Notes: generated by a model not told the origin, from the sequence alone. DNA of 64,000 nucleotides from an uncultured Opitutales bacterium (GCA_900547395.1 URGP01000002.1:62001-126000); one strand, 5' to 3'. Counted from the stretch's first letter, positions 34,600 to 43,299 are shown. Numbers and translations are program-made.

Positions 34600-35268
34600 A
34601 TGGAAAAACCACGCATTATTCTTTTGGGCGCACCCGGCAGCGGCAAAGGCACGCGCGCAGTCGCCCTCTGCGAAGTTCTCGGAATTCCCCAGATTGCAAC
34701 GGGCGACTTGTTCCGCAAAAATCTCAAAGAGATGACCGAAATCGGAAAAACAGCCAAAAGCTACATCGATAGGGGCGAACTTGTGCCCGACGAAGTAACT
34801 GCTGCAATGCTAAAAGACAGGCTTTCCGAAAGCGACGCCAAAAACGGCTTTGTTTTGGACGGCTTCCCGCGCTCGGTAAGGCAGGCTGAAATTCTCGACG
34901 ATATGCTCGAAAAAAGCGGCGACAAAATAACTTCCGTAATCTATATAAAAGTTGACGACGAGGAAATCGTAAACCGTTTGACAGGCAGAATGATTTGCTC
35001 GAAATGCCAGGCTCCGTACCACGTCCGCGACCACAAGCCCGCAGTTGAAGGCAAGTGCGACAAGTGCGGCGGAGATTTGATTGTCCGCGACGACGACAAT
35101 CCCGAAACAATCCGCAAACGCTTAAAGGTTTTCCACGAAACCACTTTCCCTCTCGTGAAATTCTATTCCGAGCGCGGGCTTCTTACGGAAATTCCATCTG
35201 TTACATCTTCGGAAGGCATTAACGCCGACATGAAGAAGCTTTCGCAAAAATTGGGCTTTATCGCATAA
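34600..35268 (+). CDS. adk: Adenylate kinase, zinc LID type
   Basis: 222 residues. P-loop GAPGSGKGT (residues 10-18) and the NMP-binding stretch ATGDLFRKN and LDGFPR are present. The LID carries two Cys pairs, CSKC and CDKC, forming the zinc site of long-type adenylate kinases. It balances ATP, ADP and AMP. The residue after the P-loop is Arg where Gln is usual (GKGTR instead of GKGTQ), a small departure. The stop TAA shares its last base with the ymdB ATG. Confidence 0.96.
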   Translation: MEKPRIILLGAPGSGKGTRAVALCEVLGIPQIATGDLFRKNLKEMTEIGKTAKSYIDRGELVPDEVTAAMLKDRLSESDAKNGFVLDGFPRSVRQAEILDDMLEKSGDKITSVIYIKVDDEEIVNRLTGRMICSKCQAPYHVRDHKPAVEGKCDKCGGDLIVRDDDNPETIRKRLKVFHETTFPLVKFYSERGLLTEIPSVTSSEGINADMKKLSQKLGFIA

Positions 35269-36131
35269 TGAAGCTTCTTTGCATCGGAGACGTCGTCGGC
35301 AAGCCCGGCAGGGACATACTGCGCGATTTTCTGCCGCAAATAAGGCAGGATTTCGGCATAGACTTTGTCGTGGCAAACGGCGAGAACTCTGCCGGCGGAA
35401 GCGGCATTACGCGGAACATGGCGGAATATCTCACACGTTTCGGCGTCGATGCAATCACGCTTGGCGACCACATCTGGGACCAGAGGTGCTTCGAGGGCGA
35501 AATAGATTCGATAGAAAACCTCTGCCGCCCCGCAAACATTCCGCCCGAAAACCCCGGCAAAAAATATTTGGTCATCGAAAAGAACTCGATGAAAATAGGA
35601 GTATTTTCCCTGCTTGGGCAAACCCTAATGAAAATAAAGGCGGACTGCCCTTTCCGCGCCGCAGTCTCCGTCTGCGAAGAGCTTAAAGACAAGTGCGACA
35701 TCATAATTTTGGACTTCCACTCTGAAACGAGTTCGGAAAAAGTTTCGATGGGCAACCTGCTCGACGGGAAAGCCGCCGTAGTTTTCGGCACACATACGCA
35801 CATTCCGACGGCTGACGCAAGAATTTTGGAAAACGGCACTGCGTACATTTCCGACTTGGGAATGACGGGCCCTTGGGACGGCTGCCTCGGCAGGGACAAA
35901 AACGCCGTACTGCAAAAATTCATGGACGGCAGGCCGCGCGCATTCAAAGTCGCCGAAAAAGACCCGAGAATTTGCGGCTGCATTATCGAAATAGACGATG
36001 CTTCAAAAAAGCCCGTATCAATCGAACAGTTCATATTTCCGAAATTCGGCGAGCCTTTGCCGCCGACGCCCGAAGAAATAAGGCTTGCGCAAAAACGCCT
36101 CGCGGAAGAACAAGCCGAAGCGCAAAATTAA
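35268..36131 (+). CDS. ymdB: YmdB family metallophosphoesterase
   Basis: 287 residues. The TIGR00282/YmdB signatures IGDVVGKPGR, ANGENSAGGSG, TLGDHIWDQ, DFHSETSSEK, FGTHTHIPTADARIL and SDLGMTGP supply the residues for a two-metal centre. YmdB of Bacillus hydrolyses 2',3'-cyclic nucleotides and affects mRNA levels and the switch to biofilm. The same chemistry is likely here. A Glu/Ala-rich tail of about 20 residues follows the catalytic domain. It is translationally coupled to adk (TAATG). Confidence 0.92.
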   Translation: MKLLCIGDVVGKPGRDILRDFLPQIRQDFGIDFVVANGENSAGGSGITRNMAEYLTRFGVDAITLGDHIWDQRCFEGEIDSIENLCRPANIPPENPGKKYLVIEKNSMKIGVFSLLGQTLMKIKADCPFRAAVSVCEELKDKCDIIILDFHSETSSEKVSMGNLLDGKAAVVFGTHTHIPTADARILENGTAYISDLGMTGPWDGCLGRDKNAVLQKFMDGRPRAFKVAEKDPRICGCIIEIDDASKKPVSIEQFIFPKFGEPLPPTPEEIRLAQKRLAEEQAEAQN

Positions 36132-36154
36132 ATTCGCAAGCGAATAAAAGTTAT

Positions 36155-37042
36155 ATGCCATCACCTCGAAAAAACTCAAAACCCAAAGTTTATTTTTCGA
36201 GAATAATAACTCCCGAAAAACTTGTCGATGTGTATAAAGTTTTGGGGCGGGAATTATCCGGCAAAGTCGCCGTAAAAATACATTCGGGCGAACCCGGAGG
36301 AAACCACTATTTAAAGCCGGATTTCATAAAGCCGCTTGTGGATTTGCTAAAAGGAACCATTGTTGAATGCAACACGGCTTACGAAGGCCGCAGGGATACA
36401 ACCCCAAAGCATTTGAAGGTTATGGAAGAACACGGCTTTTCCAAAATCGCAAATGTTGATATCATGGATTCCGACGGCGAAATTGAGCTTAAAATTCCAA
36501 ACGGGAAGCGGATTAAATCAAATTATGTCGGCTCGCATCTGAAAAATTACAACTCCCTTATGGTGCTGTCGCATTTCAAGGGGCATTTGATGGCGGGATT
36601 TGGTGGGGCGTTAAAAAACATCTCAATAGGGATTGCCTCTTCGCACGGGAAGGCATATATCCACGGCGCGGGAGACATTAAAAAAATATGGTCTTGCGAG
36701 CAGAATAAATTTTTGGAGTCGATGGCGGACGCTTCAAAGTCGATAACTGACTTCATGAAAGGCAACATCGCGTTCATAAACGTAATGAAAGACCTTTCCA
36801 TAGACTGCGACTGCGATTCAGACCCTGCAAAGCCCGAAATGTCTGATATCGGAATAATGTCGTCGCTCGACCCCGTGGCTCTTGACAAAGCGTGCGTTGA
36901 TATGGTTTACGCCTCAAAAGACAAAGGGAAAGCATCGCTAATAAGAAGAATTGAAGACAGGCGCGGCGTTCTCATAATAGAAGCTTCGGAGAATCTCGGC
37001 ATAGGCTCGCCAGACTATGAGCTTGTCGATTTGGACGCCTAA
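36155..37042 (+). CDS. DUF362 domain protein
   Basis: 295 residues from ATG 36155. The DUF362 pattern is clear: KVAVKIHSGEPGGNHYLKPDFIKPLVD in fragments, CNTAYEGRRDTT, LMVLSHFKGHLMAGFGGALKNISIG, and SLDPVALDKACVDMVY near the end. Some members carry an extra ferredoxin domain, but this one has only a short Cys-containing stretch (CDCDSD) and no 4Fe-4S motif. The function of the family is unknown. It lies 23 bases after ymdB and may share that transcript. The longer frame upstream is a shadow of ymdB and is not used. Confidence 0.85.
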   Translation: MPSPRKNSKPKVYFSRIITPEKLVDVYKVLGRELSGKVAVKIHSGEPGGNHYLKPDFIKPLVDLLKGTIVECNTAYEGRRDTTPKHLKVMEEHGFSKIANVDIMDSDGEIELKIPNGKRIKSNYVGSHLKNYNSLMVLSHFKGHLMAGFGGALKNISIGIASSHGKAYIHGAGDIKKIWSCEQNKFLESMADASKSITDFMKGNIAFINVMKDLSIDCDCDSDPAKPEMSDIGIMSSLDPVALDKACVDMVYASKDKGKASLIRRIEDRRGVLIIEASENLGIGSPDYELVDLDA

Positions 37043-37046
37043 AAAT

Positions 37047-37940
37047 CTATTTTGCGAATTTCCGCTTCATGCGCTCCAAAAACATTTCAGCCGCGCCTGA
37101 AAACACTTGGCGTTTTTTCCATGCGAATTTCAACCCCGATTCAAGCTTTGGGCTAAGCGGCTTAAAACACAAATCCCCGCCGCCCATAACGTTTAAAAGC
37201 TTGTCAAGAGTTATGGCGTATCCGACCCCGCTTCTCACCATTATCGATGCGTTGTAAATCAAGTTGTATGACGCTACAATGTCGAGTTTTTCAAAATATT
37301 TGCCGAACCATTTTTTATACGCATTGTTCGGGCTGAATTCGTCTGACGCCTGCCTTGAACATATGAGCGGCAAGCCAATTAAATCTTTAACCTTAACCGA
37401 CTTCTTTTTTGCAAGCCTGCAATCGTTCCTCATTACAACGCCCCAAACGTCTTTTGCAGGCAAAGCGATGCTTTCAAAATTCGACGTGTCGGCAGGCTCA
37501 ATAAACACCCCGAAATCCAAAACGCCCTTTTCAAGCTGTTCAGAAACGTATATGGAATTTCCGCTGAAAAAATGAAAATGTACTTCCGGACATTCCTTCC
37601 TTGTTTCATTTACGGCTTCCGCAATTATTTCCATTGATTTGCTTTCCCCGCACCCGATGTAAACATCGCCCGAAACGCCCTTATTTGCGGATTTAAGTTC
37701 CGAAGCGGTCTTGCAAATTATGTCCATAATCTCTTCCGCGCGCTTTCTCAAAAACATTCCCTCCCTCGTAAGCGAAAGACTGTGATAGCCCCTTGCAAAG
37801 AGCTTGTGCCCGACTTCCTCTTCAAGCTCCATTATTTGCCGCGAAAGCGTCGGCTGGGTAATATGCAAAGTTTTTGCCGCCGACGTCATGCTACCCTCTT
37901 TTGCAACCGCAAGAAAATACTTCAAAACTCTTGTTTCCAT
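37047..37940 (-). CDS. LysR family transcriptional regulator
   Basis: 297 residues from ATG 37940. Residues 1-60 are the winged helix-turn-helix (METRVLKYFLAVAKEGSMT, SAAKTLHITQPTLSRQIMEL). The rest is the periplasmic-binding-like effector domain. It is transcribed away from the chimeric gene at 38045 across 104 bases, the usual layout in which a LysR protein controls its divergent neighbour. The inducer is unknown. In gut bacteria such regulators often sit next to small hydrolase and acetyltransferase genes, the two families fused in the neighbour. Confidence 0.92.
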   Translation of the reverse strand: METRVLKYFLAVAKEGSMTSAAKTLHITQPTLSRQIMELEEEVGHKLFARGYHSLSLTREGMFLRKRAEEIMDIICKTASELKSANKGVSGDVYIGCGESKSMEIIAEAVNETRKECPEVHFHFFSGNSIYVSEQLEKGVLDFGVFIEPADTSNFESIALPAKDVWGVVMRNDCRLAKKKSVKVKDLIGLPLICSRQASDEFSPNNAYKKWFGKYFEKLDIVASYNLIYNASIMVRSGVGYAITLDKLLNVMGGGDLCFKPLSPKLESGLKFAWKKRQVFSGAAEMFLERMKRKFAK

Positions 37941-37992
37941 ATAAATTTTGTAGCATAGCTTAAAGGCATTGTACAGCATAAAATATAAGTAT

Positions 37993-38021
37993 TTGCTATT
38001 TCATAAAAAATGCGGCATAAT
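37993..38021 (+). promoter_or_regulatory. Probable promoter of the chimeric gene in the LysR intergenic region
   Basis: TTGCTA at 37993-37998 and CATAAT at 38016-38021 with exactly 17-base spacing, 23 bases before the ATG at 38045. It lies in the region where the divergent LysR regulator would bind. Confidence 0.45.
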
Positions 38022-38044
38022 CAAAAAAATAAAAAAACGCGCCA

Positions 38045-38674
38045 ATGAAAAGAACAACAAAAGAACTGACGGAAAGGATGCTCAAAAAAAGCGTCATAAA
38101 AAACACCGACCCTGATTTCAATGAAATATGCGAAGAAGTTGAAAACACGAGGCGCCTTGTTTGTGAACTTAACAATTCTCCCCACACAGACGATGAAGCA
38201 AGAAAACTTCTGGAAGAAATTTGGGGGCAAAAATTGGATTCGTCTGTAAGAGTTTTTCCGCCGTTTTACACGGCATTCGGCAAGCTCACGAAAATCGGCA
38301 AAAACGTGTTCATCAATTTTGGCTGCACCTTCCTTGACCAAGGCTCAATTACGATAGAAGACGATGTATTTATAGCCCCCTGTGTAAAAATAACGACAGA
38401 AGCCCACCCCGAAAATCCCGAAGGAAGGCACAACCTTTTAATAAAGCCCGTAGTAATCAAACAAAATGCCTGGATTGGCGCAAACGCCGTAATGCTTGTC
38501 CACGGGCAAAACGCCCATTCGAGGTATTTCAGTGAAGACGCTTTCAAAAAATTAAAGGGAGAAAACAAAAAGCTATTGATTGTGCCAAACGCAAACCATA
38601 CCGATTTGTACGACAATCTTGAAAAAATCCCCTTTGATGAAATCGAAAACTTTATCAGGACAAACCTAAAATAA
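38045..38674 (+). CDS. Chimeric gene: sugar O-acetyltransferase N-terminal part joined to alpha/beta-hydrolase C-terminal part
   Basis: 209 residues in one open frame. Residues 1-150 match maltose/galactoside acetyltransferases: helical start, FYTAFGKLTKIGKNVFINFGC in fragments, the active-site His121 in TTEAHPENPEGR, then WIGANAVML. There the family should continue with PGVTIG and more left-handed coils. Instead, residues 151-209 read VHGQNAHSRYFSEDAF and LLIVPNANHTDLYD, the C-terminal end of a different family, the alpha/beta hydrolases found beside LysR genes. The hydrolase nucleophile is absent. The junction is near base 38495. I infer an internal deletion that joined two neighbouring genes in frame. 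It may be a remnant or a new protein. Confidence 0.78.
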   Translation: MKRTTKELTERMLKKSVIKNTDPDFNEICEEVENTRRLVCELNNSPHTDDEARKLLEEIWGQKLDSSVRVFPPFYTAFGKLTKIGKNVFINFGCTFLDQGSITIEDDVFIAPCVKITTEAHPENPEGRHNLLIKPVVIKQNAWIGANAVMLVHGQNAHSRYFSEDAFKKLKGENKKLLIVPNANHTDLYDNLEKIPFDEIENFIRTNLK

Positions 38675-38693
38675 ACCAAATAAGCCTCAAAAA

Positions 38694-38724
38694 AAAAGAA
38701 GCGCAAAACGTGCTTCTTTTTTTT
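38694..38724 (+). terminator. Rho-independent terminator after the chimeric gene
   Basis: Stem AAAAGAAGC (38694-38702) and GCTTCTTTT (38712-38720) with a 9-base loop, flanked by A and T runs on both sides. It could work in both directions. Confidence 0.8.
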
Positions 38725-38735
38725 GCCATCAAACA

Positions 38736-39734
38736 TCACATAAACATTTTTTTCAGCGTATCCTTTAAAAGCTCGGTATATTGGAATTTGCCGTTTTGCT
38801 TGATTTTTACAAAAACCCTGCATTTTCTGTTTATTTCAAATGGATTTGCGTAAATGATTTCTATCCCGTCATGTTCGGTGTATTGCGACGGATTTTTAAT
38901 CCTTTCGATTTTTTTCGGAAGCCCGTACCATGTAAAATGTATGTCCCATCCCCTTTGCGAACCGTTTAAATCCGCAAGCTTGGGATACCTCAACGCGAAG
39001 TCGGGAATTTTTGCGGTATAGTATCTCACAATAAAAGCTGTGGGCAAAGACGAAATGTAGTCTGCAACGCGTCCGTTCGACAGCTTGCCTTCGCGCGCCG
39101 CATTCATGAAATCGAGGGGATCCATGCCCTGCAAATTCATTCCGTTAAACACTCCGAATTTGTTTTTGCTGCCGAACTTTTGCAAGTCGTACCACTTTTG
39201 AAAATGATCCCCGTAGCGCAAGCCTACTTCAAAATGCAAATGCGCAGCTTCCCTTGCGATTGCGTAATCCGCGCTTCTTCCCATCTGCCCCAGACGGCAA
39301 CCCGACTCAACCCTTACGCCCTTTTTTATAGATTCGTCAATCGAGCGCAAGTGGGCATACAAAGTATAGACAGGCACGTCCAAAGCATCGTGCTCTATCA
39401 CGACATACCTGCCGTAGCTGCTGGCTCCGGGGCTGTCGTTTACAAGCGCGACAATACCCCGCATTGCCGCATAGACACTGTCCAAAGGCTCTCCGCGCTT
39501 GCTCCTGCGGACGGGCTTTATGTCTATGCCCTCATGGAAACGGTAGCCGTTGTTGCGGACATCGCCAAAAAGCCCGCTCTTGGGCTCATGCCCAAACGTC
39601 GGCTGAATGAAAGCTTCAAAGCTTTCCCCTTTTACAAACGCAGTGGATTCGGTAGGCCAAACTATTTTGTCTGCCGCAAACACCGTATTTGCGGCAAATG
39701 CCGCAAATAAAACAACTGCATGAAAAAACCTCAT
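38736..39734 (-). CDS. M23 family metallopeptidase (LytM-like), exported
   Basis: 332 residues with a signal peptide (1-20). The M23 domain spans about 55-180, with the zinc ligands in GYRFHEGIDIKP (His and Asp) and AHLHFEV (His-x-His), and VYTLYAHL between them. The C-terminal 150 residues form a separate region, possibly immunoglobulin-like, that I cannot name. With all ligands present it should cut peptidoglycan cross-links and act in wall growth or division. It begins exactly where the lipoprotein gene ends (39734), so the two share a base and a transcript. Confidence 0.9.
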   Translation of the reverse strand: MRFFHAVVLFAAFAANTVFAADKIVWPTESTAFVKGESFEAFIQPTFGHEPKSGLFGDVRNNGYRFHEGIDIKPVRRSKRGEPLDSVYAAMRGIVALVNDSPGASSYGRYVVIEHDALDVPVYTLYAHLRSIDESIKKGVRVESGCRLGQMGRSADYAIAREAAHLHFEVGLRYGDHFQKWYDLQKFGSKNKFGVFNGMNLQGMDPLDFMNAAREGKLSNGRVADYISSLPTAFIVRYYTAKIPDFALRYPKLADLNGSQRGWDIHFTWYGLPKKIERIKNPSQYTEHDGIEIIYANPFEINRKCRVFVKIKQNGKFQYTELLKDTLKKMFM

Positions 39735-40258
39735 TACCAGCCCGCTTCGCGCTCAGCAATTTCCTTTTGCACTTTTACGATGTCTTTGGTGTAATCCTGC
39801 GCTTTTTTAAACAAGTCCGTTTCGCGCGGATATTCAAGCTGCATGAAAAGCTTCCCATTTGATATGATTGAATCTATTTTGCGGATTGCGCGCGGATTTC
39901 CGTTTTCCTTTAACAAAATCCACCCGCCCATAGATTTAGACGTTTCGCGGAAGAGCTTTTTTATGCCCTTGCCGTTGCAGTTCAGCACGAAACCGCGAAT
40001 CGTTGTCCCCGACGACGGATCGTAAACTTCGGCGACATCAACGCTGTCCAAGTCGCCCATGGTCATAAAAGCCTCTTTTTGGACGATAAACTCAACGCCG
40101 GTTTCAGGCATTTTAACCCTTTCGCGCGACACCCCTATTTCGTTGCGCGCCTCGCAAACATGCAAAGTCAAATAATTTTCGATTGTTTCGTCCCAAATGC
40201 ATCCCGAAATTGAAAATGCCGAAAATGCCAACAATGCGTAGTGTAATATTTTTTTCAT
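39734..40258 (-). CDS. Putative lipoprotein of unknown function
   Basis: 174 residues from ATG 40258, with a lipobox SISGC placing Cys at residue 19. The mature part mixes beta-like segments (TGVEFIVQKEAFMTMGD) with a helical C-terminal end (FKKAQDYTKDIVKVQKEIAE). I recognise no family. It lies between a gene of unknown function (4 bases upstream) and the M23 peptidase, in a run that starts at prfB. A role at the envelope is inferred from the lipid anchor and neighbour. An ATG-less longer start at 40270 is less likely. Confidence 0.6.
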   Translation of the reverse strand: MKKILHYALLAFSAFSISGCIWDETIENYLTLHVCEARNEIGVSRERVKMPETGVEFIVQKEAFMTMGDLDSVDVAEVYDPSSGTTIRGFVLNCNGKGIKKLFRETSKSMGGWILLKENGNPRAIRKIDSIISNGKLFMQLEYPRETDLFKKAQDYTKDIVKVQKEIAEREAGW

Positions 40259-40262
40259 AAAT

Positions 40263-40757
40263 TTAAACAATAAATGCGTTTATCTGTGTTTGTATGTTTG
40301 AAACAAGCTCTTCGCCAAGCTCCTTCTGCGGAACCAAAAACTCGCGCTTGGACGAAGAATGGACATAAAGCTGGACGCCGTTTTGAGGCCTTCCCTTTGC
40401 CCTCAAAATTCTCTTCCTTTCAAGAAGAAGGGCGAGCATTTGCTTTAAAACGTCTTTTTGTTCGACCTCGACGCCGTTTTCGTCGTACAAAGACAAAAAG
40501 AAGTCTTCGGAGCCGGCTATCGCCATGCGCCGCGCCTGACGCTCGTCCTCTTCGGGATTTTCGCTAACGACGCGCTCCCATTTGCCGACAAACTTGCCCT
40601 CAAAAGGATTTTCTTCAAGCTCCTTTTTCAAAAAATCGCGCCTGTCAAGCTCATTTGCCTCGTTTACGAAAATGACGCTTACGACAACGTCGCCGGGCTT
40701 TAATTCGGCGCCGCTTCCAAACGATTTTTTTGACAAAGTTTTAATTTGCCAGTCCAT
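40263..40757 (-). CDS. Cytoplasmic protein of unknown function
   Basis: 164 residues, with no signal or membrane helix. Charged throughout, it has a beta-rich start (LKPGDVVVSVIFVNEANELDRRDF), a central acidic region, and a C-terminal helix followed by YVHSSSKREFLVPQKEL. It may belong to a small family found in Verrucomicrobia, but I cannot name it. It begins one base after prfB ends, so it is very likely co-transcribed with prfB. Confidence 0.6.
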   Translation of the reverse strand: MDWQIKTLSKKSFGSGAELKPGDVVVSVIFVNEANELDRRDFLKKELEENPFEGKFVGKWERVVSENPEEDERQARRMAIAGSEDFFLSLYDENGVEVEQKDVLKQMLALLLERKRILRAKGRPQNGVQLYVHSSSKREFLVPQKELGEELVSNIQTQINAFIV

Positions 40758-40758
40758 A

Positions 40759-41899
40759 TCACTCTTCGGTTAAATAATTCTTGTTTCGCGAAGTCGGTCC
40801 GCCAGCCCTTAGCCACGCATTGACAAACATGTCGATATCCCCATCCATGACGGCTTGAATGTTGCCTGTTTCCGCACCTGTACGCAAGTCTTTTACCATC
40901 TGGTAGGGCTGGAATACATAGCTTCTGATTTGATTGCCCCATGCAATTTCGCCCTTTTCGCCGTAGAATTTGTCCATTTCGGCGCGCTTTTCGTCTTCCA
41001 ACTTTTCGTAGAGGCGGCTCTTTAAAATCTTCATCGCGGTCTGCTTGTTTTTAAGCTGGGAACGCTCGTTTTGGCAAGCCACCACGATGCCTGTCGGGAT
41101 ATGCGTTATGCGCACGGCGGAATCGGTCTTGTTGACGTGCTGTCCGCCCTTACCGCTCGAACGATAAGTGTCGATGCGCAATTCTTCGTCCTTTATCTCT
41201 ATTTCAACGTCGTCTTCGATTTCGGCTATGATGTCAACAGAAGCAAACGATGTATGCCTGCGCTTATTAGCGTCAAACGGGCTTATGCGCACGAGCCTGT
41301 GCACTCCGCGCTCGGCTTTGGCGTATCCGTAGGCATTCGCGCCCTCGATGCGGATTGTGACTTTCGCAACCCCCGCCTCTTCGCCCGCAACAATGTCCTG
41401 AACATCGCACTTCCAGCCCCGCCTTTCAGCCCAGCGAGTGTACATTCTAAGAAGCATTTCCGCCCAGTCGCAGCTCTCCGTGCCGCCCGCGCCCGCATGG
41501 ATTGTGACGATTGCATTCGAGTTGTCGAGCTTTCCGCTTAAAAACGACTCTATCTCAACCTTTTCTATTTCCAAGGACATCGAATTGGTTTCGGACGCCA
41601 ATTCCGCCGATAAATCCGCGTCCTCATCGGATTCTTCGGCAAGCTCCAAAAGCGCGTTCAAATCGCCCAGCCTCTTTTGAAAATCAAGCTGAGGCGCGAC
41701 AATCCTCTTTAACCGCGACGCTTCCGAAAGAATTTCCTGCGCCGAATTTCTGTCGTTCCAAAAATCGGCGGCTCCCATCTTTTCTTCTAATTGCGCTATT
41801 TCTTCCTGCTTTTTCGGGACGTCAAAGAAACCTCCACAAGTGCGCCGCGCGTTTGTTTATTTGTGCTATGTCGTTTTTAATTTCAGAATCTATTATCAT
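40759..41899 (-). CDS. prfB: Peptide chain release factor 2, expressed by programmed +1 frameshift
   Basis: The gene starts at ATG 41899 and reads 25 codons (ending HLWRFL) to an in-frame TGA at 41824-41822. Skipping one base at CTT-T-GAC joins it to the main frame ([22 protein letters not shown] and onward) for about 379 residues in total. The stop is codon 26, the same place as in E. coli. The rest has the RF2 stop-recognition tripeptide SPF in [15 protein letters not shown] and the GGQ motif in [10 protein letters not shown], which triggers peptide release. RF2 reads UGA and UAA, and its own UGA gives feedback control. Annotating only from the ATG at 41778 would lose the first 40 residues. 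Confidence 0.96.
41821..41835 (-). promoter_or_regulatory. Programmed +1 ribosomal frameshift site of prfB
   Basis: On the minus strand the site reads GGAGG-TTT-CTT-TGA-C. The Shine-Dalgarno-like GGAGG ends three bases before the slippery CTT, and the UGA is followed by C, a context that weakens termination. This matches the classic RF2 element in spacing and order. Confidence 0.95.
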
Positions 41900-41993
41900 A
41901 AATCAGATTATTTTGTAGGCTTAAAAAATTTTCAACAATATTTTTGAATTTACATTGGAAAAAACAGGACTATCGTTTAATTTTGAATTTTTT

Positions 41994-42623
41994 ATGAACG
42001 ACCTCAACAAGACATTGCTTCTCGCCGCCTGCGTTTTGTTTTTCTCAACGCTCTTTTTCTTTTTTAAATTCGCGGCGGAAAAAGCGTATTCCCAAGACTT
42101 AAAGGCGCAAAAAGATGCCGCATATGTCGATGCAAGACGCAGCATAAAACAGGCTGAAAACATAAACGACCGCGCAGAAACCGCAAAGAAGACGGCGGAG
42201 CAGGCGCAAAAAGAAGCGCAGGAATATTTCACGAAAGCGGCTTTCACGAGGGCCGAACTTGAAAGGCTGGAAGCCTCCAATGCAGTCGAGCATAAGGAGG
42301 CGATTGCCCTTTATAAAGCGCGCATAGAGCGCGAAACCGCCGCAAGAACCGCCGCCGAAAAAGAGCTTGAAAAGGCAAACAGCGCAAGGGAATCCCTTGA
42401 ACGCGACATGCTCTACATGGCGGCTGAACTCGACAGCGGCAAAATAGAAATGAACTCTAAAATTGCAGAGCTTTCCGCGCAAAAAGACAAAGAAATTGCA
42501 AGCTTGAAATCTGAAATAAAAAAACATCTCGAAACCATAGCCGAAAACCTGAAAATTATAGACGAGCTTAAAAAATCAAACGAAAAACTCTCGGAAGAGT
42601 TAAAAAATTCAAAAACGGAGTAA
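41994..42623 (+). CDS. Membrane-anchored coiled-coil protein
   Basis: 209 residues from ATG 41994. One hydrophobic helix (about 8-26) is followed by a nearly continuous coiled coil rich in Ala, Glu, Lys and Arg to the end, with heptad spacing in AEKELEKANSARESLERDM and similar runs. No enzyme domain is visible. It lies just before a Pal-type lipoprotein gene on the same strand (75 bases), so a structural role at the envelope is possible. It is divergent from prfB. Confidence 0.65.
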   Translation: MNDLNKTLLLAACVLFFSTLFFFFKFAAEKAYSQDLKAQKDAAYVDARRSIKQAENINDRAETAKKTAEQAQKEAQEYFTKAAFTRAELERLEASNAVEHKEAIALYKARIERETAARTAAEKELEKANSARESLERDMLYMAAELDSGKIEMNSKIAELSAQKDKEIASLKSEIKKHLETIAENLKIIDELKKSNEKLSEELKNSKTE

Positions 42624-42698
42624 TTTTTGTAAAAATGCTTGCCAAAACGGTGAAAAATGAATTTTTTAAAACTATATAAATTTAATGCAAAAAAAATT

Positions 42699-43277
42699 AT
42701 GAAAAAATCTATTTCATTCCTCGTAGCGGCATTTGCCGTATTCTTTATGACAGGCTGCGAATCCTACGACAAACCCCAGCCCGGAGACACGCGCGCTTCC
42801 GCTCCGAGTAGCTTTAACGGCGCAGACATAAGCGATCCATTTGGAGACCAAGGCGGCATAAGCTCGGCTTACAACAAGGATATGGATAGAGATCCGAGCG
42901 CAAACGCAGGCTCTATAAACTGGGAAAACATCGACCCCGCCGATATACTCGAAACAATTTACTTCGGCTTCGACCAATACGCAATTCCGCAGGGCGAACG
43001 CTCAAAGGCTAAAAACGCCGCAAGCTTCATGAAGTCAAACCCCGATGCAAAAATCGCTTTGGTTGCGCATACCGACTGGTACGGTACCGAAGAATACAAC
43101 CTCGTTCTTTCCGATAAGCGCGGCTCTTCCGTACAGGCGTACTTGAAGAATTTGGGCATCGACAATTCCCGTTCCGAAGTTGTCGCCCGCGGCAAAAACG
43201 GCGCGTCAATGGATGTAGCGAAAAACTCTCCCGAAGCCAAGCACGACAGAAGAGTGGACATCGTAAAAATGAAATAA
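42699..43277 (+). CDS. pal: OmpA/Pal family peptidoglycan-associated lipoprotein
   Basis: 192 residues from ATG 42699, with a lipobox MTGC at residue 19-20. A flexible, Asp/Ser-rich linker leads to an OmpA-like domain from about residue 80: TIYFGFDQYAIPQGER, the peptidoglycan-binding ALVAHTDWYGTEEYN, LSDKRGSSVQAYL and the closing KHDRRVDIVKMK. The Asp and Arg that hold diaminopimelate are in place (HTD and RRVD). Pal ties the outer membrane to the wall. Tol genes are not adjacent. A perfect terminator follows. Confidence 0.88.
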   Translation: MKKSISFLVAAFAVFFMTGCESYDKPQPGDTRASAPSSFNGADISDPFGDQGGISSAYNKDMDRDPSANAGSINWENIDPADILETIYFGFDQYAIPQGERSKAKNAASFMKSNPDAKIALVAHTDWYGTEEYNLVLSDKRGSSVQAYLKNLGIDNSRSEVVARGKNGASMDVAKNSPEAKHDRRVDIVKMK

Positions 43278-43299
43278 CGCTTTAAACAAAAATTTCATG

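Noticed and set aside
35873..36154. 94-residue N-terminal extension of the DUF362 protein
   Set aside because: It is a frame running through ymdB, very basic and not conserved. The DUF362 pattern begins right after ATG 36155.
40759..41778. prfB as a plain 339-residue gene starting at 41778
   Set aside because: The upstream bases encode the missing N-terminal part in the +1-shifted frame, with a textbook frameshift site at 41821-41835.
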